This document shows, one piece after another, positions 1-7,689 of a DNA stretch of 64,000 bases. Every line of letters starts with the position of its first letter. The first letter of the stretch is position 1. The translations under genes and the position numbers were made by a program. The notes beneath the pieces are model-generated. The model was not told the DNA's origin. It saw nothing but the letters and a program-made list of their open reading frames with translations, and did no database searches. Where the stretch lies: positions 62,001-126,000 of the forward strand of contig NC_003065.3 of assembly GCF_000092025.1 (NCBI RefSeq). Direction: 5' to 3'. Source of the DNA: Agrobacterium fabrum str. C58 (GTDB lineage: Bacteria > Pseudomonadota > Alphaproteobacteria > Rhizobiales > Rhizobiaceae).

Positions 1-647
1 GGAAGTTTAGCTCGCGGATCGATGTCAAAGTCCTGGGCTTCTGACCCTATCATCGTCCGCAGGGCGATTAAGGCTGCATCAATCCGGTCGCCCATCGGAA
101 ATTCATAGTGTGCGCCATGAAAACATACAGTCATGAAATAGAGGAAGTAGCGCAACGCTTCGGAGACGATGATCACCTCGCCTACCAGGGACTTTAAGCA
201 AGCGGCGTTCACTTCCAGGGTTGGGACGTAGCCATAGGGGATTGAGCGAGCGGATTTTCGTAAGGCCTTCGGCAGTCGCTCAAGATAGCGTCTCGGAGCC
301 AAATTGACGGTTTCGTAGTAGGATGTCAGAGTCCAAGGGCGACCGTTCTGCTGAAATGCACGCTTCCGGTGGGCAAGCACCCTCGTAACTCGAGGAGAAT
401 CGGCAACGGAGTTAGCCCGAATTCGCAGCAAGTAGTCATGCGCGCTTCTCAACGACCTCAGCCGGAGAATCTCATTCTTAGAGCAGAAGGGCGCATAAAC
501 CAGTTCTTCATTGCTGAGATCTGGATCGAGTGGTTCGATCCCTGTGACGTAGAACTCGCCACGTTCATCGCCGATGAAGAAACCATTCGCGGCGCGGCGC
601 GCCCCGGGAAATTCCTTCAGCCATTTCTGTATTTCGTGCTCTTCCAT
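1..647 (-). CDS. Hypothetical protein, 3' end outside the window
   Basis: An open frame runs on the minus strand from an ATG at 647-645 to the window edge without a stop (about 215 codons visible). The protein begins MEEHEIQKWLKEFPGARR. It is soluble-looking, rich in charged residues, and has no signal peptide or clear membrane segment. A GAGGG stretch lies about 13 bases before the ATG, a weak but possible ribosome site. I do not recognise the family. It points away from the toxin-antitoxin operon at 881, so the two share the 648-880 intergenic region. Coding status rests on the length of the open frame and its ordinary codon use. Confidence 0.55.
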   Translation of the reverse strand, partial: MEEHEIQKWLKEFPGARRAANGFFIGDERGEFYVTGIEPLDPDLSNEELVYAPFCSKNEILRLRSLRSAHDYLLRIRANSVADSPRVTRVLAHRKRAFQQNGRPWTLTSYYETVNLAPRRYLERLPKALRKSARSIPYGYVPTLEVNAACLKSLVGEVIIVSEALRYFLYFMTVCFHGAHYEFPMGDRIDAALIALRTMIGSEAQDFDIDPRAKL

Positions 648-880
648 TGCGAAACGACAACCCTCGTGCCAAGTAGAAAAATACGCAAACTAAAAAGTCC
701 GATAGTAATACGCGAATAAGCCTAACTGCCCGTCTGTAAATCAGGTCGATAAAAAGAGGGTAAGTTCGCCATCAAATCTCTAAGGGCCTCAGTGCTGGCC
801 GCTCCCGAATCTGAGGGCAACAATCTGGACAAATCGGACAATCCGCATTATCTTGGCTGTAGTCAAGAAGGAAGACGAAG

Positions 881-1597
881 ATGGTTGCTGTCACCCGTAA
901 ATCGCAGATGCGCGCAAAGCTAGAAGTCAATCCGGCTGCGGTAGCCGATGTTCTCAAGGTTTTGGCCCGACACAATCCAGGCCTTTCAAAGCCGGCGCTT
1001 GCAGCGACTGGCAAGGTCATGGCCGTGGTCTCTGCGGTGGCAGCGCGCCTTTCTGTCGAGCAACAGCATCGGATTGCCGACGATGAAACGGAACTCGCCC
1101 ATATTGTGGAAGCCGCCGTCGCCGAACTGGCTGCGAAGCCAGGTCATGTACTCGCGGAGGTATCGGTCGAAAAGCCTGTGGAGGTCAGCCGAGGTGCTGG
1201 TCTGGGGCAATCGGTAGACATGGAGGAAGGGCGCCGCAGGCTCGACGAATTTGCGACGCCAACCCGCATCGAAGACTGGGCCGGTCCGGTCGCTGGTCCG
1301 GGCGATATCGAGAAGAAGTTCGGCACGAAGCGATCGACCTTGCACGACTGGCACAAGCGCGGAGCTGTCGTCGGTCTGCTCAAGGGCGAGCGAAAGCATG
1401 TCTTTCCCCTGGCTCAGTTTGTCGATGGCCGGCCGGTCGAGGGCATGCCTCAGGTCACCAAAATCATCCGCAATCCGCGTGTGGCGTGGCAATGGCTGAT
1501 CCAGCCGAAGCCGAGCATTGGCGGAACGCCGCTCGACAATCTCAAAATGGGCAATCTAGACGAAGTTCTGGATGCGGCCGAGCGCGATTTTGGTTGA
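881..1597 (+). CDS. Xre/MbcA/ParS-type antitoxin of a RES-Xre toxin-antitoxin pair
   Basis: This 238-aa protein is the likely antitoxin for the RES toxin that follows 8 nt later. The central part (about 140-180, GPGDIEKKFGTKRSTLHDWH) looks like a helix-turn-helix. The C-terminus (from about 198, ending in a VAWQWLIQPKPSIGG segment and GNLDEVLDAAERDFG) resembles the Xre/MbcA/ParS toxin-binding domain, in which the last helix plugs the toxin active site. The first 130 residues are an unusual extension. In this family the antitoxin also represses its own operon; that is inferred here. The start is the ATG at 881, preceded by purine-rich GGAAGACGAAG. Confidence 0.8.
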   Translation: MVAVTRKSQMRAKLEVNPAAVADVLKVLARHNPGLSKPALAATGKVMAVVSAVAARLSVEQQHRIADDETELAHIVEAAVAELAAKPGHVLAEVSVEKPVEVSRGAGLGQSVDMEEGRRRLDEFATPTRIEDWAGPVAGPGDIEKKFGTKRSTLHDWHKRGAVVGLLKGERKHVFPLAQFVDGRPVEGMPQVTKIIRNPRVAWQWLIQPKPSIGGTPLDNLKMGNLDEVLDAAERDFG

Positions 1598-1605
1598 GCT
1601 GAATC

Positions 1606-2190
1606 GTGAAACTTGATCCCCAAACGGTTCGGGAGCTCGCGCTTGCCTTTCTCCCGCAATCTTATGTCCGCATTATACCTGTAGCCCACATGTCGACCCC
1701 GCTTGGCATGGGTTTCGGCCAATCGCGATTCTCGAGCCCCAACCAGATGTTCCGACTGCTTTATGCCGCATATGATCTCGCGACCGCGATTGCGGAGACG
1801 ATTGTGCGCGACCGCTTCGAGGGGACCCAGGAGCGAGTGCTGGATGAGAGCGAAATCGAGGACTGGTCGGTCACTGAGGTGACGGCCACGGATGCTCTCA
1901 TTCTTCTCGACCTGCGCACGACCGGCCTCCTGAGGTTGGGCGTCAGCACGGACGCAGCCCGGGGCAAGGAACATCAGGAAGGGCAGAGACTGAGCGAGTC
2001 GATCTTTCGATCCTATGCTGTCGATGGATTGCTCTATTCCTCACGCCTCACGGCGGCAGATTGCGTGGCGGTCTACGATCGGGCTGTCGCTGCGAAACTT
2101 GTCGCCTCTCCGGCGGTCGAGCTGGTTCGTCAAGCCGACTTGATAGCCGCCCTGCGGTTTATCGGGGTGTCGATCCGGGCCGGGCGATAA
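1606..2190 (+). CDS. RES domain toxin
   Basis: This 194-aa protein matches the RES domain family, whose characterised members are toxins that deplete NAD+ or ADP-ribosylate targets. The expected motifs are visible: an Arg near the start (YVRI, R22), GQSRFSSP at 38-45, RLLYAAYDLATAIAE ending in the conserved Glu64, and DGLLYSSR near 139-146 carrying the conserved Ser. The start is a GTG at 1606, 8 nt after the antitoxin stop, the usual antitoxin-first order for RES-Xre pairs. The next gene starts 2 nt downstream, so a three-gene operon is likely. Function is inferred from the family. Confidence 0.85.
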   Translation: MKLDPQTVRELALAFLPQSYVRIIPVAHMSTPLGMGFGQSRFSSPNQMFRLLYAAYDLATAIAETIVRDRFEGTQERVLDESEIEDWSVTEVTATDALILLDLRTTGLLRLGVSTDAARGKEHQEGQRLSESIFRSYAVDGLLYSSRLTAADCVAVYDRAVAAKLVASPAVELVRQADLIAALRFIGVSIRAGR

Positions 2191-2192
2191 GC

Positions 2193-3185
2193 ATGTCCGT
2201 TACAGTCACTTCCGCAAACTTCTCTGGGCGATTTACGGCGTTGAATGGCACGAAAACGTTGCCAGCGACACATGCCGACATCATCCGCTCGTTGCTGACC
2301 GTCGGCTATCCCAGCCGTCGAGCCGCTGTCCGCACCGTTGGCCCCTGGCGGGAGAAAATGCTGGTCGCGATGGCGACGGGCTATCTGGATGCCTCCTTGA
2401 ACACGACGGCCTATTTTCGGAGTTTGGAGCAGTCGGAGAAGGTGGGGGTTTCGTTCCTTTTCGGCGAGGCGTTCACGCACTGGTATGCTCAGAGTCAGAT
2501 GAGCGTGCAGTATCTCGTGCATGTCGCCGGCCTTGCCTCCTGTCGATGGGGATCCCCAACGGCTCCGGTCGCGCCGAAAGCTGGCGCAGCGCCTCCTCCT
2601 CCAAAATCGCGTCCCGATTTTATCGGCATCAAGCGAAGGGAACGCCATGTGTTCGAGAGCAAGGGTCGCATCCGAGCGCCAGCCGCAAGCACCGTTGCGA
2701 AGGCACTGGGGCAGGTTTCGGCGCTTCACACGGTCAACGGACGGGCGCCGACCACACGCTGTGCAAACTTCTTCATGTTCAAGGCCGGTGGTGCAGAGGG
2801 CAGAGTGCTGGATCCGCCGGCAAAGGGTGACGGCATCACCGTGACGTTTGATCTCTTCGAAGCGATTACACGAGCCTACTCCATTATCCTCGATCAGCCG
2901 GTACTTGATCTATCCGATCAGGTTGGTGCGGGTTATGTCGGACGCGAGATCGATGATGGTGTGTTCTTGGGTATCGACAAGGAAATCCTTGCCTTGGTAC
3001 GAGAGCGGCCCCCGACTGAAGCAACGCGTCGCAGGCGTGTCGCCCAGGTCTTCTCTGCTCTTGAAGATCGGTCGCAGAACTATGCGGGTCGGCAGGATAG
3101 AAGTGTTTCGTCCGGCCTTGACGGGGTCCTGCTTCTTGACCGCCGTTCGCCGCGCGCCCTTCGACGCTTCCGGACGCAGGGTTAA
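2193..3185 (+). CDS. Unknown protein with a PD-(D/E)XK-like motif, coupled to RES-Xre
   Basis: This 330-aa protein is of no family I can name. Residues 141-159 read PDFIGIKRRERHVFESKGR, which fits the metal-binding core of PD-(D/E)XK nucleases (D142, E155, K157). A helix with Gln follows (KALGQVSALHT), as often seen in that fold. The ATG at 2193 lies 2 nt after the RES stop, so it is probably co-translated. A longer in-frame start at 2061 would overlap the RES gene heavily and is unlikely. A Pro/Ala-rich linker (about 120-138) splits an N-terminal helical region from the motif. The nuclease assignment is inferred from the motif only. Confidence 0.7.
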   Translation: MSVTVTSANFSGRFTALNGTKTLPATHADIIRSLLTVGYPSRRAAVRTVGPWREKMLVAMATGYLDASLNTTAYFRSLEQSEKVGVSFLFGEAFTHWYAQSQMSVQYLVHVAGLASCRWGSPTAPVAPKAGAAPPPPKSRPDFIGIKRRERHVFESKGRIRAPAASTVAKALGQVSALHTVNGRAPTTRCANFFMFKAGGAEGRVLDPPAKGDGITVTFDLFEAITRAYSIILDQPVLDLSDQVGAGYVGREIDDGVFLGIDKEILALVRERPPTEATRRRRVAQVFSALEDRSQNYAGRQDRSVSSGLDGVLLLDRRSPRALRRFRTQG

Positions 3186-3281
3186 ATGGCCGACTTTATG
3201 TCGGTGTGTTGGTTTCACCTTCTGACCAGCAAATCATGTGATTTACTACAACCCTATAATTCCATCAGAGATGCTGGCTCC

Positions 3282-3686
3282 ATGACGACCCTTCTCGGCC
3301 TCACCTATATCTCAAATGAAAAAGTGCCGCTCGCGGACCTGGACGACTATGTAACCGTCCAAGTGCCGAGTGCTGGGTTTGATCAGCACCTCGGAAATTA
3401 TGCACCGTGGTTTTGGTCGATCGATAGGAGAGGGGGCGGCGGCGTGGATTTCAAGCAAGGGAAATATGACTATTGGGTGCGCCGGATCGGTTCCAACCAA
3501 CCAATAGGTTTTCCGGTGCTGTCACCGACCTCAAAAGAGGAGGGCTGGATCTCAGTCATGGACGGCCGACATCGCATAATGGCAATTGTCGATAGCGGTA
3601 GGCAGGCCTTTGCAGCGAGACTTCCCAGATTATTGCTGGGAACGGCGCAAATGACAATTCCAGGCCTCGAAATCTTTGATCTGTAG
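3282..3686 (+). CDS. Small protein with ParB/sulfiredoxin-like DGRHR motif
   Basis: This is a 134-aa protein from the ATG at 3282. The segment ISVMDGRHRIMAIVDSG matches the DGHHR-like motif of the ParB/sulfiredoxin fold, and the N-terminal VPLADLDDYVTVQVP looks like the first strand of that fold. An in-frame ATG at 3186, abutting the previous stop, would add 32 residues. That extension is AT-rich and low-quality, so I prefer 3282. It could act as a nucleotide-binding or nuclease-like accessory. The real role is unknown. It follows the RES-Xre operon on the same strand. Confidence 0.6.
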   Translation: MTTLLGLTYISNEKVPLADLDDYVTVQVPSAGFDQHLGNYAPWFWSIDRRGGGGVDFKQGKYDYWVRRIGSNQPIGFPVLSPTSKEEGWISVMDGRHRIMAIVDSGRQAFAARLPRLLLGTAQMTIPGLEIFDL

Positions 3687-3714
3687 ACTACAGACGGCGC
3701 CGAGGTGCCCCCTG

Positions 3715-4107
3715 TCAGACTCCTGCGTCGACGACCATCGAAGTCGGGAAGCCACCATGAGGCTTCGTAATGAACGCCAGGCGCGCTTTGCGGAGTGGCC
3801 ACGTCTTATCTCGCCACCAGTAAAACTCCAGATGCGATCTGCCCTGCGCGCGGATTTCCGACTCGATATCGCGGCTCTCACGTGAACCCGGGACAGCAAG
3901 AAAAGTTCCCGTCACGATGCAACGGGTGCTGCCCCTTACAGTGGCCTCGGTGTCGAAGACGGCGTCGCTGATGCAAACGCCCATGAAATCCCTGCTGCGC
4001 TGGCCTTTAGGGGTCTCAATGATGAGATCACCAGACGTGCGGTCAAAGTAGATTTTCACTCGGCTGCCGATCTCAGGTGGCTGACGAGAGACGTGCGGTA
4101 TATCCAT
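3715..4107 (-). CDS. Hypothetical protein
   Basis: A 130-aa protein beginning MDIPHVSRQPPEIGSRVKIYF. It has alternating beta-like segments, no signal peptide and no motif I recognise. The start is the ATG at 4107, 3 nt after the stop of a small frame (4230-4111), which suggests translational coupling with an upstream gene. It is convergent with the ParB-like gene, with 28 nt between their stops. The coding call rests on the open frame and codon use. Confidence 0.5.
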   Translation of the reverse strand: MDIPHVSRQPPEIGSRVKIYFDRTSGDLIIETPKGQRSRDFMGVCISDAVFDTEATVRGSTRCIVTGTFLAVPGSRESRDIESEIRAQGRSHLEFYWWRDKTWPLRKARLAFITKPHGGFPTSMVVDAGV

Positions 4108-4411
4108 TTTCTACTCCTCTGGAGACTGCGTTGGCACCTGTGGGACGGTCGCAAACACACCCGGGGAGCTGTCTTGCACCGCCGGTAGGTCGAAGCGCGG
4201 ATCGGTGAGATCGAGCGCGCCAGACCGCATCAGAGACTTCTCGAGCCCGATCGAATATCCATTTATAGGCCTGTGGCGTGAGCTCCATATGCGGTTTTCT
4301 CATGATGGCGCGCCGCGGATTGAGATTGCCGCCACTGCCGGCGTTCAGATTGCGTTGAGTTGGCGCAAAAGAATCCGGACCAAGTTCGATCATCATATCG
4401 ACCATGGACAC
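4073..4411 (-). CDS. Hypothetical ORF, probably frameshifted
   Basis: The frame beginning MSMVDMMIELGPDSFAP reads for 112 codons and runs over the start of the next gene. Its last third is Arg/Gly-rich and poor in GC3. From about 4230 an alternative frame (MRSGALDLTDPRFDLPAV...) has better GC3 and stops with TAG at 4113-4111, 3 nt before the next ATG, as expected for an operon. I read this as one gene with a frame change near 4230-4290, or as two small overlapping ORFs. The family is not recognised. Confidence 0.35.
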   Translation of the reverse strand: MSMVDMMIELGPDSFAPTQRNLNAGSGGNLNPRRAIMRKPHMELTPQAYKWIFDRAREVSDAVWRARSHRSALRPTGGARQLPGCVCDRPTGANAVSRGVENGYTARLSSAT

Positions 4412-4430
4412 GTCTGCCGAAAGAGGTCCG

Positions 4431-5327
4431 TTAATGACACATTGGCCCGAGCGATACCTGAAACCACTCCCTAAGTGCGACGATGTCAGCTCTTGTTTCT
4501 AACCCAATAGCGCAGGCAAAGTGATAGGCATCTCCGGCAAGCTCCCCGGAAAAAGGCGCTATCAGCAAGCCCGCAGCAAGCGCATCCGCTACCAGAACCC
4601 GGCTGGCTATGACCACGCCTTGTCCCGCGATAGCCGCCTGGACGGCTAGCATGCTATCGGGAAAGCGGGGTCCGACACTGGTGTCGACGTCGGCCACACC
4701 GGCCTGCGCGCACCAGCGCAACCAGTCTGGTTCCGGCGAGGGCCGGTTTCGTCCGTCGATATGAATCAGTATAGCGCGCCGCAGATCATCAAGGTGGGAC
4801 AGACCGAGCCGTGCGCTACAAACGGGTGTCATCACGTCACGGCAAAGGTAGGTACTGACCACGCCGGGGAAGGGACCACGCCCGTAACGTATTGCAGTCT
4901 CGACACCACCCGCCCGCAAGTCCTCGACGGAGTTCGAAGTATGCAGCCGGAGATCGATCATCGGAACAGCCTGGCGGAGCGTGTCCATCCGCGGCACCAG
5001 CCAGTGGCTGAGAAAAGCAGTGGTGGATGAGAGGGTGACTGTCGTCGGGGTCGTATCTGCCAGCAGTCGCGTGACTGCTCTTTCGATTTCGCCGAAACCA
5101 GAGGCCGTCGCCTCGTACAGGGTCTTGCCCTGCGGCGTTAACGTCACCGCTCTCGGCGACCGGTCCAGGACGCGCAGGCCCATATGGGCTTCGAGTTGCT
5201 TGATCTGATGGCTGATGGCCGTCGGCGTCACCGAGAGTTCTTCAGCCGCCGCCTTGAAACTCGCCCGCCGTGCAGCGGCTTCGAAAGCGCGAAGGGCGGA
5301 CAATGGCGGCAAGCGAGAGCGACTCAT
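4431..5327 (-). CDS. LysR-family transcriptional regulator (GcvA-like)
   Basis: This 298-aa protein is of normal LysR length. The N-terminal winged helix-turn-helix covers residues 5-65 (LSALRAFEAAARRASFKAAAE, then VTPTAISHQIKQLEAHMG). The phrase FEAAARRASFKAAAEEL followed by ISHQIKQLE is typical of the GcvA subgroup. The rest is the periplasmic-binding-like effector domain. It is divergent from the PhzF-like gene, with 117 nt between the starts, so it probably controls that gene and itself. The effector is unknown. Confidence 0.9.
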   Translation of the reverse strand: MSRSRLPPLSALRAFEAAARRASFKAAAEELSVTPTAISHQIKQLEAHMGLRVLDRSPRAVTLTPQGKTLYEATASGFGEIERAVTRLLADTTPTTVTLSSTTAFLSHWLVPRMDTLRQAVPMIDLRLHTSNSVEDLRAGGVETAIRYGRGPFPGVVSTYLCRDVMTPVCSARLGLSHLDDLRRAILIHIDGRNRPSPEPDWLRWCAQAGVADVDTSVGPRFPDSMLAVQAAIAGQGVVIASRVLVADALAAGLLIAPFSGELAGDAYHFACAIGLETRADIVALREWFQVSLGPMCH

Positions 5328-5444
5328 GCTGAATCCAGTTCACCTTGAAGCTGAGTAATTTGACTTTTTCTATTTGTATAAGCGGCTGTACAGTGCTGAT
5401 CGTCAAACCCTATCAAAATAAACTCATTCAAGGCAGCAGGAAAA

Positions 5445-6317
5445 ATGGTCGAACTGGTCGCAGGTCTCATTGATGTCTTCGCAGATGCGCCATTGACCGG
5501 CAATCCGCTCGCGGTGGTGCAGGACGCCGACGACCTTACCGATGATGCGATGCGGCGGATCGCCGGTGAATTCAATCAGGCCGAGACCACCTTCATACTT
5601 CGGAGCGCACGTGCCGATTGGAAACTGCGGTCGTTCACCGCCAGCGGCGCGGAAGTATTCGGTGCGGGCCACAACGCCCTCGGTGCGTGGCTTTGGCTAG
5701 GAGAACATGGAAATCTCGGTTCGCTGACGACCGCCCGAACCCTTCAGCAGGAGATCGGTCAGGATGTTCTTCCGATCGAGCTCGAATTGATCGCCGGCCG
5801 CGTCCACGGCCGCATGCTCCAGGCGCCGCTGCGCTTGTCGGACGCGCTCAGTGATGTCGCGCCTCTCGCCGACGCTCTTGGCCTCGGTCTGGGCGACATT
5901 CTGTCAGAACCGGCGCCACGTCCCGCCGACACCGGTGCGGCTCATCTGATGGTGCGCGTTCGCAATGCCGGCACGGTTGACGAGGCGCGACCCGATGCCG
6001 GCAAGCTGCTCGCCGTTCTGAGAAAGACGGCGGCGGAAGGGTGTTATGTCTATGCGTTCGATGCCGGAGCATCGAACACTGCCTACGCCCGGTTCTTCAA
6101 TCCAACTGTTGGTCTGTGGGAGGATTCGGCGACCGGAACCGCCGCTGGCCCGCTGGCGGCGTATCTTGCAGCTACGGGAAACCTCAGGAACAACGAATTG
6201 GTGATCGAACAAGGTACCAAGATGGGCCGCCGCAGCATTCTGCATATCCGGCTGAAGCCCGAACCGGAACTCTCCGGGACAGGCATTGTCGTGTTGAGAG
6301 GCGTGATCCGGCTTTAA
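5445..6317 (+). CDS. PhzF-family isomerase/epimerase-like protein
   Basis: This 290-aa protein is full length for the PhzF fold, which resembles diaminopimelate epimerase. It shows the N-terminal DVFADAPLTGNPLAVV signature, the catalytic Glu in FNQAETTF (E47), and the later ARFFNPTVGLWEDSATGTA segment that binds substrate. Most PhzF homologues are not in phenazine operons and act on unknown acids. Here no phenazine genes are near, so the substrate is unknown. It is divergent from a LysR gene that probably regulates it. The start ATG at 5445 has a purine-rich stretch (GGCAGCAGGAAAA) just before it. Confidence 0.88.
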   Translation: MVELVAGLIDVFADAPLTGNPLAVVQDADDLTDDAMRRIAGEFNQAETTFILRSARADWKLRSFTASGAEVFGAGHNALGAWLWLGEHGNLGSLTTARTLQQEIGQDVLPIELELIAGRVHGRMLQAPLRLSDALSDVAPLADALGLGLGDILSEPAPRPADTGAAHLMVRVRNAGTVDEARPDAGKLLAVLRKTAAEGCYVYAFDAGASNTAYARFFNPTVGLWEDSATGTAAGPLAAYLAATGNLRNNELVIEQGTKMGRRSILHIRLKPEPELSGTGIVVLRGVIRL

Positions 6318-6385
6318 TGCTTGCACCCGGTCCTGCGCACGTACCGATCCTTCAAACTTCAGCAAGCCGGCGCTGCGACGTCTCT

Positions 6386-6558
6386 TGGTTCTGGGGCGAC
6401 GACTTTATCGTGCTGCCGCCCTTCATGCGAGCCAACGGCGCTCTCTTCCTCGAACACGTGATGCCAATTCTTTAGGATCGCGGCATTTTCCATAACGACT
6501 GTACCGGCGGCCCCGACGCGAGACTTTTGCCCTGCCGCTCCCCAAAGCCAGTACGTGA
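6386..6558 (+). pseudogene. Relic of an LLM flavin monooxygenase C-terminus
   Basis: Translation gives WFWGDDFIVLPPFMRANG then ALFLEHVMPIL and a TAG, directly followed in the same frame by DRGIFHNDCTG. After a one-base shift it continues with ETFALPLPKAS. The intact gene at 39725 ends with the matching blocks DGFVILPPYIRR, LFLEGVVPVLQERGLF and TTLRETLGLE. So this is the last 55 or so residues of an NtaA/SnaA/DszA-type LLM gene carrying a stop and a frameshift. Nothing upstream of about 6386 matches the family, as the fragment directly follows the PhzF gene. Confidence 0.7.
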
Positions 6559-6751
6559 TGGCCCGCGGCAAAAATTTTGCATTTGAATGACTTAGAAACT
6601 CACTTTGCTTCCTCGCGCCCATAAAAGAGAACAAGATTTCATGACTTTATACATAGATTTTATAGACTGGCAGTCTCAGGCTCGTTTCAAGTCCATACCG
6701 TAAGGCACGCGGAAAACGAGGTTCATCCTACAATTGCGACGAGGAGGTTGG
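6559..6751. promoter_or_regulatory. Leader region of the sulfonate-type ABC operon
   Basis: A non-coding, fairly AT-rich stretch precedes the small ORF at 6752. It contains TAGACT-GGC-AGTCTC at 6663-6677, an inverted repeat built from the same TAGAC/GTCT half-sites as the GTCTA-N9-TAGAC operators elsewhere in the window, but in the opposite arrangement. A promoter is expected here because the next gene set starts afresh, but I cannot place its boxes with confidence. Confidence 0.35.
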
Positions 6752-6868
6752 ATGACAGCCAACGGTCTGTCCATTCTGGTGCGTTCAATTCGAGAGACGC
6801 CCCTCGGCTCTCATTTCCTGGATGCCAAACGCAACGTCGTGGCAGCCGGGAGGACGGAGGAATCGTGA
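6752..6868 (+). CDS. 38-aa small ORF, translationally coupled to the permease gene
   Basis: An ATG at 6752 follows a strong ribosome site (GAGGAGG at 6741-6747, spacing 4). It opens a 38-aa frame, MTANGLSILVRSIRETPLGS and on to AAGRTEES. Its TGA (6866-6868) overlaps the GTG start of the ABC permease at 6865. The strong ribosome site and the stop/start overlap suggest a real small protein or leader peptide that sets translation of the transporter. It is basic, has no membrane segment, and I know no family. Confidence 0.55.
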   Translation: MTANGLSILVRSIRETPLGSHFLDAKRNVVAAGRTEES

Positions 6869-7689
6869 GTAAGCAAGCTGTCTCTACCACCATTGGTCAT
6901 TCAGTTCCGTCGTATCGCCCGTTAGCGCTCCTCTCTGCGTTCGCCGTTCGAGTGGGGCCGCTTGTGGCGCTCGTCACCGTTTGGCAGGTGGCATGTGATT
7001 TTGGAGCCGTGCGACCCGTGTTGCTGCCGGCCCCATCAACCATCGTTCGCACCATATGGAACATGACATTGAGTGGGGAGCTTGCCGAGCATGTGGCGGT
7101 AAGCAGCGCCCGTGTGCTCCAAGGGTTCGGCATCGCCGCTGTGCTCGCCCTCGCGCTTGGCATCGTTATGGGGCTCATCGGGCCCTTGAACCGGCTGGCT
7201 GATCTAATGGTGCAGGTGTTAAAACCCATCCCGCCTATTGCCTGGATCCCGCTGTCCATCCTGTGGTTCGGTATTGGGGAGGAGGCCAAAATTTTCATCA
7301 TCGTCCTCGGCGCCTTTTTTCCCATTTTAGTAAGCACTCTTGACGCTGTCCATCAGACTGATGTCCGCTATGTGGAACTAGCTCGGGTGCTGGAAGTGCC
7401 ACGGCTCAACTTCATCCGTCAGGTGATGATCCCCGGCGCCCTGCCGCAGATCATGTCGGGGCTCAGGCTCGGCATCACCATGTCTTGGATGTGTGTTGTG
7501 GCAGCCGAGCTGATCGCAGCTTCGAGTGGCATCGGATTCCTCATCATGGACGGCCGCGTAATGTCGAATGCCAGCGTTGTGCTTGCGGGAATGATTACCC
7601 TCGGCGTCCTTGGCAAGCTGACCGACGATGCCTTACGCTTCGCTGAGCGACGTCTGGTGCGCTGGCGCGCCGGCTTTAGCGGGTTATGA
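6865..7689 (+). CDS. ABC transporter permease, sulfonate/taurine type
   Basis: A 274-aa inner-membrane permease of the SsuC/TauC type with about six membrane segments. The cytoplasmic EAA loop, which docks on the ATPase, reads ELARVLEVPRLNFIRQVMIP followed by GALPQIMSGL. I chose the GTG at 6865 because GGAGG lies 4 bases upstream. The longer frame from 6748 would add a non-membrane, low-quality N-terminus. The ATPase follows with a 4-nt overlap and the binding protein comes next, so this is a complete importer. The monooxygenases downstream point to organosulfur substrates. Confidence 0.9.
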   Translation: MSKQAVSTTIGHSVPSYRPLALLSAFAVRVGPLVALVTVWQVACDFGAVRPVLLPAPSTIVRTIWNMTLSGELAEHVAVSSARVLQGFGIAAVLALALGIVMGLIGPLNRLADLMVQVLKPIPPIAWIPLSILWFGIGEEAKIFIIVLGAFFPILVSTLDAVHQTDVRYVELARVLEVPRLNFIRQVMIPGALPQIMSGLRLGITMSWMCVVAAELIAASSGIGFLIMDGRVMSNASVVLAGMITLGVLGKLTDDALRFAERRLVRWRAGFSGL

